DNA from: Rhodobacterales bacterium
GTDB lineage: Bacteria > Pseudomonadota > Alphaproteobacteria > Rhodobacterales > Rhodobacteraceae
DNA: 18,097 nt
Assembly: GCA_009992615.1 (NCBI GenBank)
Contig: JAACVA010000079.1
Span: forward strand, 734 to 18,830
Direction of reading: 5' to 3'
The notes below the pieces were generated by a model. The model had not been told where the DNA came from and did no database searches. It saw nothing but the letters and a program-made list of their open reading frames with translations. Of this stretch, positions 1-6,103 are shown one piece after another. Position numbers and translations under genes: made by a program. The number at the start of each line of letters is the position of its first letter. The first letter of the stretch is position 1.

Positions 1-720
1 TCGCGGATGCTGGAACTGGGCCCCTACCTGGACCGCAAGCCACGCGCGTTGTCGGGCGGTCAGCGCCAGCGGGTGGCAATGGGCCGCGCCATCGTGCGTC
101 AGCCGGCGGCGTTTCTGTTCGATGAACCCCTAAGCAACCTCGACGCCAAGCTGCGCGTGTCGATGCGAATGGAAATCCGCAAGCTGCAAAAACGCCTCGG
201 CACCACGTCGCTGTATGTCACCCATGACCAGCTTGAGGCGATGACGCTGGCCGACCGTCTGGTCGTGCTGAACGAAGGGCGGATCGAACAGATCGGCGCG
301 CCGCTGGAAATCTATCGCCGACCGGCCTCGACTTTTGTCGCCTCGTTCATCGGCGCCCCGGCGATGAGCCTGCTGGACGCGCACATCGACGCGGGCGCGA
401 TCACGCTGGAAGGCCACACGCTGGCCCGTGTCGGCAATCCGGCGGGCCCGGTTACGCTGGGCCTGCGCGCCGAGGATCTGCACATCGCAGCGCGTGGTGT
501 GCCAATGGCGGTGGAACATGTCGAGGAACTGGGCGCGCAGCGCATTGTTCACGGCACCATCGGTGCGCAGACCCTCGCGGTGATTGATGCAGGCGACCAG
601 CAGGTGCAAGACACCGTGCAGGTTTCCATCGACCCGGCTCGATTGCACCTGTTCGACACGACCACCGGGCGGCGAATCGAGAACCGCCTGCATACGGCGG
701 TGCATGAGCCGGCACTGTAA
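1..720 (+). CDS. ugpC: UgpC-type ABC importer ATP-binding protein, 5'-truncated by window edge
   Basis: This is the ATPase subunit that powers uptake of sn-glycerol-3-phosphate or glycerophosphodiesters by a binding-protein-dependent ABC transporter at the inner membrane. The frame is open from base 1, and the ATG at base 7 is internal: the Walker A motif and roughly 115 residues lie upstream of the window. Visible in order are the ABC signature LSGGQRQRVAMGRA (bases 49-90), Walker B with FLFDEP (about 112-129), the D-loop SNLDAK, the H-loop THDQLEAMTLADR (about 220-255), and a C-terminal TOBE/OB-fold region from about residue 130 of the fragment. The stretch EQIGAPLEIYRRPAS...FIGAPAMSLL closely matches UgpC and its MalK-like relatives. 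Substrate cannot be fixed from the ATPase alone, since sugar importers of the same family look similar. No permease gene is in view; those would lie upstream. Confidence 0.88.
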   Translation, partial: SRMLELGPYLDRKPRALSGGQRQRVAMGRAIVRQPAAFLFDEPLSNLDAKLRVSMRMEIRKLQKRLGTTSLYVTHDQLEAMTLADRLVVLNEGRIEQIGAPLEIYRRPASTFVASFIGAPAMSLLDAHIDAGAITLEGHTLARVGNPAGPVTLGLRAEDLHIAARGVPMAVEHVEELGAQRIVHGTIGAQTLAVIDAGDQQVQDTVQVSIDPARLHLFDTTTGRRIENRLHTAVHEPAL

Positions 721-1091
721 TCCGCGCCACCGCATCCGACCAGACGGTCCCCCGCCCGTCACACCTTGCCCGGCACGATCTGCCCCGGATTATTGGCTTC
801 AATAACGCACCTGCCGGCGACGACGCGCCCATGCCTTGCCCTCCGGCGGCCTGACCGGGCATAACGCCGAACAGGTTTTGCAGCCTGGGGGCGCTGCACG
901 GGCGGGGGACGTACGCAAATCATCGACGTTTTCAAGGCGGGCGCGGCAGCTGATCCGGCACGACCGCGCGAAATCGCAATCGGGCTGGGCAAGGTCGCAA
1001 TTACCCCCTGTCGGATGCCACTGAATTGTCCTATCGGAAATACGCTGGCGCTTTGCCGGTGCGCCAGACGAAACGCAGCGACAGGCACGGC
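721..1091. other. non-coding gap between ugpC and transglutaminase gene
   Basis: This stretch of about 370 bases has no gene I can support. Open frames cross it on both strands, but they are short or are extensions of frames antisense to the neighbouring genes. No T-tracted terminator hairpin follows ugpC. On the minus strand the bases just above 759 read as a short tail ending NNPGQIVPGKV before a stop, vaguely like the C-terminus of an oxidase or hydrolase, but nothing upstream in that frame supports a gene. It may be decayed coding DNA. Confidence 0.5.
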
Positions 1092-1868
1092 ATGACATTG
1101 AATATCGACGTTTCCATGGAATATCAGGTTGAGCAAAACGCCTCTGCGCTTCTGGTGCTTGCGGCGGCGCAGACGCAGGGGCAAACCGTTCTTGAAAGTC
1201 ATCTGGATGTTGCAAACGCCACACTGCGCTGGATCGACGACAGCGATACGCCGGGCCGCAGGGTTTGGGTTGATGTCAGGGGGGATGTGCTGCGCCTGAC
1301 CTACCGCGCCAAGGTGCAGGTGACCCGCCCGGAAATTACATTGGACCCCCTTGCCGCGACGCCGTTTCATGCCCTTCCCGGCGATGTCATAGATTTTTTG
1401 CGGCCATCCCGCTTTTGCCCTTCGGATCTGTTCACGTCTTTTGCGGCCAAGCAGTTCGGCCATCTTGAGGGGGGGGCCAAGATCGCCGCGTTGCGGGATT
1501 GGACCGCCCGAACGATCGTCTATGTGCCCGGCAGTTCAACGGCGGCGACGACAGCCGTTGAAACCTTTGTGAACCGCGAAGGGGTTTGCCGTGATTTCGC
1601 CCATCTTGTCTGTAGTCTGGCACGCGCAGCCCATATCCCGGCGCGCTATACGTCTGGATATGGGCCGGATGTCACGCCACCCGATTTCCATGCCGTGGCA
1701 GAGGTATGGCTTGACGGTGCATGGCATCTGGTCGACGCCACAGGCATGAGCTCGTCTGGAGATTTCGTCGTGATTGGCACGGGCCGCGATGCCGGTGATA
1801 TTTCGTTCATGGAAACCGAAGGCGCAGCGCAACCCAACCGCTTGACCATCAAGGTATCCCGCCGGTGA
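1092..1868 (+). CDS. transglutaminase-like cysteine protease-fold protein
   Basis: A 258-residue protein of the bacterial transglutaminase-like superfamily. The papain-like triad is complete: Cys166 in GVCRDFAHL, His200 in FHAVAEVWL and Asp215 in HLVDATG, in the order and spacing of that fold. Residues 1-100 form a beta-rich N-terminal region typical of these proteins. No signal peptide or membrane segment is visible, so a cytoplasmic location is likely. These enzymes usually act as proteases or amidases; the substrate is unknown. I chose the ATG at 1092 because the protein then begins directly at the conserved N-terminal region; an in-frame TTG at 1026 would add 22 residues without family character, and neither start has a strong ribosome binding site (a weak AGG precedes 1092). 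The gene stands alone between two non-coding gaps, with no operon partner to suggest a role. Confidence 0.85.
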   Translation: MTLNIDVSMEYQVEQNASALLVLAAAQTQGQTVLESHLDVANATLRWIDDSDTPGRRVWVDVRGDVLRLTYRAKVQVTRPEITLDPLAATPFHALPGDVIDFLRPSRFCPSDLFTSFAAKQFGHLEGGAKIAALRDWTARTIVYVPGSSTAATTAVETFVNREGVCRDFAHLVCSLARAAHIPARYTSGYGPDVTPPDFHAVAEVWLDGAWHLVDATGMSSSGDFVVIGTGRDAGDISFMETEGAAQPNRLTIKVSRR

Positions 1869-2257
1869 CTTGCCGCAATGCAGGTGAATGAATGTCACTT
1901 GTTCCACGCGGTGATGCTTGACGTTGCCGCGACACGGCTGCATCGGCGCTTACGGAACAGGTGGCCGAGTGTTCCAGAATACGCATTCGCATGCACCGAG
2001 ACCGATATGTCGGCGACTGCCATGACCATCACCCGCAGAATCCAGGATATTGCGCCTGTGTCGGTGACGTTGAGATAGAGGCATTGAACACCACCGACCG
2101 CATGACGCCCGTCACCGAGAGACGCTTCGGCTCGATCATCAACAAAAAGAATCGCCAGCCATCGAAGGATGGCTTCGCGTCGAAATGTAACGAACAACTG
2201 CTGGATGTGCCGCAGTCAGAAAATCACAAGTGTTTGATATACGGCTATATTTTAAAA
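1869..2257. other. non-coding gap with one perfect short hairpin
   Basis: About 390 bases with no gene I can support. Short open frames on both strands have no recognisable motif, weak starts and no ribosome binding sites. The one clear local structure is a perfect 7-base-pair stem AGCCATC/GATGGCT with a GAAG loop at 2157-2174, which lacks a following T-tract and so is not a typical terminator. The last bases before 2258 are AT-rich (TATATTTTAAAA) and form the downstream flank of the minus-strand tRNA-Pro. Confidence 0.5.
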
Positions 2258-2334
2258 TGGTCGGGGCGATAGGATTCGAACCTACGACCCTCTGTTCCCA
2301 AAACAGATGCGCTACCAGGCTGCGCTACGCCCCG
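2258..2334 (-). tRNA. tRNA-Pro (anticodon UGG)
   Basis: Read on the minus strand the 77 bases fold as a complete cloverleaf. The acceptor stem is CGGGGCG paired with CGCCCCG, with discriminator A and an encoded CCA at 2258-2260. The D-arm has stem GCGC/GCGC around AGCCTGGTA. The anticodon stem TCTGT/ACAGA encloses loop TTTGGGA, giving anticodon TGG at 2298-2300 with G37 after it, as expected for proline tRNAs. The T-arm carries TTCGAAT. UGG is the wobble-reading proline tRNA. It lies 40 bases downstream of the DUF192 gene on the same strand. Confidence 0.97.
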
Positions 2335-2342
2335 ACACTGCC

Positions 2343-2371
2343 GTCATAGCGCCGGTCGGGCGGGATGAAAA
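2343..2371 (-). promoter_or_regulatory. candidate promoter of tRNA-Pro
   Basis: On the minus strand, TTTTCA (2366-2371) and TATGAC (2343-2348) are separated by exactly 17 bases, and the -10-like hexamer ends 8 bases before the tRNA 5' end at 2334. Each hexamer matches the sigma-70 consensus at 4 of 6 positions. Position and spacing are right, but the match is modest. The tRNA could instead be processed from a longer transcript from the csp-DUF192 unit. Confidence 0.35.
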
Positions 2372-2374
2372 GCG

Positions 2375-2878
2375 CTAAGGTGTGGTACAGGGCCAGACAG
2401 CGGAGTCTTGCGGCACTTGGGGGTGGCGCATCTGGCTGCCCGGCACGATGCCCAGACCCCGCGCGAGGCCGCCGTTGATTTCCAGCACCAGCTGCACGTT
2501 GTCGCCCCCCGCAATAGGCGTTTCGTCGAGCGGCACCGCATTTTCGTGTACACGGGTGACGGTGCCGGTCCCGTCCATAAAAATCATGTCCAGCGGAATC
2601 AACGTGTTGCGCATCCAGAACGATACGGCTTGTGGCCGGTCGTAGACAAACAACATGCCATGGCTTTGTCCCATCTCGGCCCGGTTCATCAACCCTTGCG
2701 ACCGCTCGGCGGCATCATCCGCGACCTCAACGGCAAACCGCGCCGCCCCCCAGTCGCCGCGCAGGTCTGCCACCGTGTCACGACACGCTCCGCCAGCAGC
2801 GGCCGCGCCCGCCAAACAAAAGGCCAGCGTTGCCGCCAGAACTGCACTCAGCCGTCGTCTTGCTGTCCAGCTTCCCAT
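2375..2878 (-). CDS. exported DUF192 family protein
   Basis: A 167-residue protein of the DUF192 family (PF02643). The N-terminus is a Sec signal peptide: arginines at 7-9, a hydrophobic run LSAVLAATLAFCLAGA, and small residues AAA-GG near residue 28, so the mature protein is probably periplasmic. The family core is clear: ERSQGLMNRAEM, GMLFVYD, SFWMRNTLIPLDMIFMD, and the C-terminal VQLVLEINGGLARGLGIVPGSQ. The molecular function of the family is not known. The start is supported by an excellent ribosome binding site, GGAGG seven bases before the ATG, lying inside the end of the cold-shock gene. The two genes overlap by 31 bases in different frames, so translation is probably coupled. Cys21 is preceded by Phe and does not make a good lipobox. 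Confidence 0.88.
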   Translation of the reverse strand: MGSWTARRRLSAVLAATLAFCLAGAAAAGGACRDTVADLRGDWGAARFAVEVADDAAERSQGLMNRAEMGQSHGMLFVYDRPQAVSFWMRNTLIPLDMIFMDGTGTVTRVHENAVPLDETPIAGGDNVQLVLEINGGLARGLGIVPGSQMRHPQVPQDSAVWPCTTP

Positions 2879-3378
2879 GGCATGACCTCCGTTGCCAATT
2901 TACCCCGCTTGCCCTCGACCACGCGCAGGGCCACCGCCTCGCCCGGCTGCAGATCGGCCAGTCCTGAACGGCGCAACACCTCGACATGCACAAAGATGTC
3001 CTCGGGGCGACCGTACACGTTGGCAAAGCCAAACCCCTTTCCCTTGTCAAACCATTTGACCCGGGCCGGTTCCAACGGGCCACCGACCAGCGTGGGATCG
3101 AACAGTTCGCCATGCCTTTCGTCGCGCGGCCCGTCACCCATCAACGGGGCGGTGATTTCCAGAATTTCGACCGCCTGGGCGCCGCGCACCGTGCTTTGCA
3201 CGACCAGACGAATCACCGATCCGTCCGCAACCGAGCTTTGGCCAAAACTGCGCAAAACATTCGCATGCAGCAATATATCTGTTGCCAATGTCTCAGAAAC
3301 GACAAAGCCAAAGCCCTTTGTCGGGTCGAACCATTTGACCAACCCTGCGACGGTCAGCTTATCATTGTTGCACTGCAC
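2848..3378 (-). CDS. double cold-shock-domain protein
   Basis: A 176-residue nucleic-acid-binding protein with two cold-shock domains. Domain 1 (about residues 11-75) has VKWFDPTKGFGFVV (RNP1) and DILLHANVL (RNP2). Domain 2 (about 105-166) has VKWFDKGKGFGFANV and DIFVHVEVL. An acidic linker of about 30 residues joins them. Tandem-domain Csp proteins of about 175-180 residues are common in Rhodobacterales; single-domain CspA proteins are about 70. They bind single-stranded RNA or DNA and are thought to act as RNA chaperones. I chose GTG at 3378 because GAGG stands six bases upstream and the protein then starts just before domain 1. An in-frame GTG at 3471 would add 31 residues without domain character. 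It overlaps the DUF192 gene downstream. Confidence 0.9.
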   Translation of the reverse strand: MQCNNDKLTVAGLVKWFDPTKGFGFVVSETLATDILLHANVLRSFGQSSVADGSVIRLVVQSTVRGAQAVEILEITAPLMGDGPRDERHGELFDPTLVGGPLEPARVKWFDKGKGFGFANVYGRPEDIFVHVEVLRRSGLADLQPGEAVALRVVEGKRGKLATEVMPWEAGQQDDG

Positions 3379-3514
3379 AACTCGCCTCGCGTTAACGGCC
3401 TGTTTTGACCATACTCTCTGGGCCGCGCACGAGGGCACCCGTGACCTGACGGCAAGGCCTGACAAGGCCACATCCGGCCCCTGACGTCAACCAGCCTGCA
3501 AACAGTCTGAAAGA

Positions 3515-4120
3515 TCAAGGATAAAGCCGCGATTTGGCCCAGCTTCGATCGACGGTGACGCGGACCCAGCGTTCGCGGTCGTGCAGGCGAAACGCACCGT
3601 CGGCCCAGAATTCAATCTCAAGGGGCAGGATGCGAAAACCCCCCCAATGCGGCGGGCGGGGCGGATCATCGCCAAACCGCGCGCGCGCCGTCTCGACCCC
3701 GGCGATCAGCGTTTCGCGCCGGTCCAGCGGGCGCGACTGCTGCGATGCCCAGGCACCCAGCCGGCTTTCCAGCGGACGCGAGCGGTAATAGGCATCGGCC
3801 ACCGCGCCATCCTCTTTTTCGACCAGACCGCGCACCCGCACCTGCCGCGCCAGGGATTTCCAGTGCAGCACAAAGGCCGCCTTGCCCGACGCGATCAGCT
3901 CTTGCCCCTTGGCCCCCTCATAGTTGGTATAAAAGACAAAGGCATCGTCTTCGATGTCTTTCAGCAGGACAACACGCACATTCGGCATACCTGCGGCATC
4001 CACGGTGGCCAGAGACATGGCGTTCGGATCGGCCAATTCACCGGGTGCCGCCTCGGCCATCCAGGCGCGGGTCAGGACGAAGGGATCGTCGGCCCCGAAA
4101 ATACTGATATCATTGCCCAT
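3515..4120 (-). CDS. pdxH: pyridoxamine 5'-phosphate oxidase
   Basis: FMN-dependent oxidase that converts pyridoxamine or pyridoxine 5'-phosphate to pyridoxal 5'-phosphate, the last step of vitamin B6 synthesis and salvage. The 201-residue product aligns along its length with E. coli PdxH (218 residues): RVVLLKD, FVFYTNYEGAKGQEL, FVLHWKSLARQVRVRG (FMN-binding core), YYRSRPLESRLGAWASQQS, then HWGGFRILPLEIEFW and RLHDRERWVR, ending in the typical RLYP. The ATG at 4120 has AGGAG six bases upstream; an upstream in-frame GTG at 4156 would add 12 residues and has no such site. Transcribed divergently from fabI across about 94 bases. Confidence 0.96.
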   Translation of the reverse strand: MGNDISIFGADDPFVLTRAWMAEAAPGELADPNAMSLATVDAAGMPNVRVVLLKDIEDDAFVFYTNYEGAKGQELIASGKAAFVLHWKSLARQVRVRGLVEKEDGAVADAYYRSRPLESRLGAWASQQSRPLDRRETLIAGVETARARFGDDPPRPPHWGGFRILPLEIEFWADGAFRLHDRERWVRVTVDRSWAKSRLYP

Positions 4121-4146
4121 GATCGGCTCCTGTGTTCTGTGAATGC

Positions 4147-4194
4147 TTGATGGCACCCCGACAATGACCTAAACGATCTGCAATTGTAAGATCG
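4147..4194 (+). promoter_or_regulatory. candidate fabI promoter with inverted repeat
   Basis: In the 94-base space between divergent pdxH and fabI, TTGATG (4147-4152) and TAAACG (4170-4175) lie 17 bases apart on the plus strand. A perfect 6-base inverted repeat CGATCT/AGATCG (4174-4179 and 4189-4194) follows, separated by nine bases holding the palindrome CAATTG. The repeat would sit on the predicted start of transcription, where a repressor site is plausible. The hexamer matches are modest and no regulator is identified. Confidence 0.3.
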
Positions 4195-4214
4195 CGCAAG
4201 GGGCTTTGAACGAC

Positions 4215-5021
4215 ATGACAAGCGAGTTGATGAGCGGCAAGCGCGGTTTGATCATGGGGCTGGCCAATGACAAATCCATCGCCTGGGGCATTGCCAAGGC
4301 CTGTGGCGATGCGGGCGCCGAGATGTGCTTTTCCTATCAAGGCGATGCGCTGAGAAAACGGGTTGAACCGCTGGCGGCGCAGGTCGGTTCGGATTTTATC
4401 CTGCCCTGTGACGTGGGCGATGCCGCATCGCTCGACGCGCTGTTTTCAGAGATCAAACAGCGTTGGGGCGGGCTTGATTTCGTGGTCCACGCCATCGGCT
4501 TTGCCGACAAGAATGAACTGCGTGGCCGCTACGTCGATACCAGCCGCGAGAATTTCCGCATGTCGATGGATATTTCCGTCTACAGCTTCACCGCTGTGAT
4601 GCAGCGGGCAGAAAAACTGATGGGGCCGGGCGGCTCGGCCGTGACGCTGACGTATTATGGTGCCGAAAAAGTGATGCCCCATTACAACGTGATGGGTGTG
4701 GCCAAGGCCGCGCTGGAGGCAAGCGTGAAATATCTGGCCGAGGATCTGGGTAAGGACGGCATCCGCGTGAACGCCATTTCCGCCGGCCCGATCAAGACGC
4801 TGGCGGCCAGCGGTATTGGTGATTTCCGCTACATCATGAAGTGGAACGAATACAACTCGCCGCTGCGGCGCAACGTGACCCAGGAAGAGGTGGGCAAGGC
4901 GGCGCTGTACCTGCTGTCCGACCTTGGGTCGGGCACCACCGGCGAAAACCTGCATGTAGATGCGGGGTATCACGTCGTGGGCATGAAAGCGGTGGATGCG
5001 CCGGACATGACGAAGGGCTGA
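4215..5021 (+). CDS. fabI: enoyl-[acyl-carrier-protein] reductase (NADH), FabI type
   Basis: Short-chain-dehydrogenase-fold reductase that reduces trans-2-enoyl-ACP to acyl-ACP in the last step of each fatty acid elongation round; this is the triclosan-target class. The 268-residue product carries the FabI cofactor segment GLANDKSIAWGIA (residues 15-27), a VHAIGFADK segment, and the catalytic set Tyr147, Tyr157 and Lys164 within LTYYGAEKVMPHYNVMGVAK, matching E. coli Tyr146, Tyr156 and Lys163. The AISAGPIKTLAASGI segment and the C-terminal GENLHVDAGYHVVGM are also typical. I chose ATG 4215 over the in-frame TTG at 4206 because family members start MTSELM; AAGGGG at 4198-4203 is a somewhat distant ribosome binding site. 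Alphaproteobacteria often carry more than one FabI paralogue, so essentiality cannot be assumed. Confidence 0.95.
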   Translation: MTSELMSGKRGLIMGLANDKSIAWGIAKACGDAGAEMCFSYQGDALRKRVEPLAAQVGSDFILPCDVGDAASLDALFSEIKQRWGGLDFVVHAIGFADKNELRGRYVDTSRENFRMSMDISVYSFTAVMQRAEKLMGPGGSAVTLTYYGAEKVMPHYNVMGVAKAALEASVKYLAEDLGKDGIRVNAISAGPIKTLAASGIGDFRYIMKWNEYNSPLRRNVTQEEVGKAALYLLSDLGSGTTGENLHVDAGYHVVGMKAVDAPDMTKG

Positions 5022-5610
5022 CGCCACCGTCACGCGCGGAAGCTCAACAGATCGCATCGGCCGTTCCACCACGAAGGTGGATTCGAACGTGCCGTAAACC
5101 TTCCCGTGCATCGACAAAACAGCTGCAATCGCGCGCCCGGGCCGCAACGCGGGGTGATCGCCGCCGGATATGTTTGTAACAGTCGCAGGTTACGCCCTGC
5201 GCAACTGCTCCTGCATGACAGAAGTTGTAACAGGTACCTGAAACATTTCCTTTTGAATTGCCCCATCAAATATTACAGAAATGGCGGCGGAACTCTCGCT
5301 ACTGTGATTTAGCGACCTGCATCAACATTATTTCGTTGCATTTCGGTCAGTGTACGCACGCATTATCGTTTTCTCACTTCCTGAAGTCACATTGTGCTGA
5401 TCGTTTCAGATCATTACGATTTCGTGTAGCCACTTCATTTTCCACAGACCTGTGATAAATAGGAGTTACCGGAACAAGACTGCTCTTTGATTTCGGCGAT
5501 GAGATGGCAACAGTCAAGGTAACGACGACAAAGCCTTTTCACCGTTCGTGCAATTCTTTCCGGTGGTACATCCCTGATATTTTCAGGGGCAACAAAAGTA
5601 GGATACCCAG
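5022..5610. other. 589-base non-coding region with palindromes and repeats
   Basis: No gene is supported here: the open frames crossing it are short, rich in rare-looking residues and lack ribosome binding sites. The second half is visibly AT-richer than the coding neighbours. Structures seen are a TCCACC/GGTGGA hairpin (5065-5081) shortly after fabI, the direct repeat TTGTAACAG at 5174-5182 and 5225-5233 (51 bases apart), the perfect palindrome CAGGTACCTG (5231-5240) overlapping the second copy, TGATC/GATCA arms at 5398-5413, and CACAG/CTGTG arms at 5443-5454. A long upstream region of this kind fits a regulated promoter for the small secreted protein at 5611, or a small RNA gene. I cannot place a confident promoter. 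Confidence 0.5.
5572..5588 (+). promoter_or_regulatory. hairpin in the presumed 5' leader of the small secreted-protein gene
   Basis: CCCTGA (5572-5577) and TCAGGG (5583-5588) pair perfectly around a TATTT loop. The hairpin ends 22 bases before the ATG at 5611 and just upstream of its ribosome binding site (AGTAGGA, about 5597-5603). It could stabilise the mRNA or affect translation, or act as an operator in DNA form. The structure is seen; the function is a guess. Confidence 0.3.
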
Positions 5611-5889
5611 ATGAAACTCACCAAACTTGCAATCGCCTTTGCCGTAATGCTGCCCGCTTCCGCAGCCTTGGCTCAAACCTATGACGCCGCAGGAATGCAG
5701 GCCGGGTTGACGATGATCCAGACCAACGTCGATAACGCCTTTCAGGAATACAACATCGACGCCGACCCGACCACGCTGTCACTGTCGCAATTGGTCGAAA
5801 TTGTCACAGTGCTGAACGACCCGGACAACAACAGCGGCGGCAAGACACCCAAAGCTTCGATCGAGGCTGCCCTGCGCCGGGGTAAATGA
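5611..5889 (+). CDS. small secreted protein of unknown function
   Basis: A 92-residue protein I do not recognise by function. Residues 1-21 are a clear Sec signal peptide: MKLTK, a hydrophobic core AIAFAVMLPASA, and the cleavage box ALA before Gln22. The mature part is about 71 residues without cysteine: an N-terminal segment likely to be helical (AAGMQAGLTMIQTNVDNAF), an acidic turn NIDADPTT, a second helix LSLSQLVEIVTVLND, an Asn/Asp/Gly-rich turn DPDNNSGG and a basic end AALRRGK. A good ribosome binding site (AGTAGGA, about seven bases before ATG) supports the start. It stands alone between a 589-base non-coding region and strong hairpins at 5899-5949, so it is probably monocistronic with its own regulation. 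I have the impression that related short exported proteins occur in Roseobacter-group genomes, but cannot verify that. Confidence 0.75.
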   Translation: MKLTKLAIAFAVMLPASAALAQTYDAAGMQAGLTMIQTNVDNAFQEYNIDADPTTLSLSQLVEIVTVLNDPDNNSGGKTPKASIEAALRRGK

Positions 5890-5898
5890 GTATCCACA

Positions 5899-5949
5899 GG
5901 ATGCCAAATCGCATCCATGGCTGGCCCGATTTTTTGATCGGGCCAGCCA
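5899..5949 (+). terminator. tandem hairpins after the small secreted-protein gene
   Basis: Two perfect hairpins follow the stop codon at 5889. The first is GGATGC/GCATCC (5899-5904 and 5911-5916). The second is strong: 13 base pairs, 5918-5930 with 5937-5949, around a TTTTTG loop. The 3' side runs into AAAACCATTTT rather than a clean T-tract, so this is either an imperfect intrinsic terminator or a 3'-stabilising structure typical of an abundant short mRNA. Confidence 0.6.
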
Positions 5950-6103
5950 AAACCATTTTAATTGAGCAGTTTCAATTCAAAATTGATATTTAATGATATA
6001 TTAACGATCCTCACATTTATATGAGGCGCGCCAACGTGATTGGCCTATCACACGATTTCGGTTTAACTCTTGTGGTATAGTCAATGTGACGAAAGGACAA
6101 AAA

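Noticed and set aside
759..870. Minus-strand tail ending NNPGQIVPGKV, like the C-terminus of a FAD-linked oxidase or an amidohydrolase
   Set aside because: Only about 15 residues look familiar; the rest of the frame has no domain and runs antisense through the transglutaminase gene. Too short to call a pseudogene without a blastx hit.
1895..2197. Minus-strand open frame of 100 codons in the gap before tRNA-Pro
   Set aside because: It starts with TTG without a ribosome binding site, has no recognisable motif, and a short HANA-like match to amidases is not backed by neighbouring residues.
2258..2334. Genomic-island attachment site at tRNA-Pro
   Set aside because: I found no duplicate of the tRNA 3' end and no integrase gene in the window.
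2408..3484. 358-codon plus-strand frame opposite the DUF192 and cold-shock genes
   Set aside because: Composition is low-complexity and it lies opposite two clearly recognised genes with good ribosome binding sites.
5258..5455. 65-codon frame in the gap before the small secreted protein
   Set aside because: No ribosome binding site, and an unusual composition rich in Cys, His and Phe with no motif.
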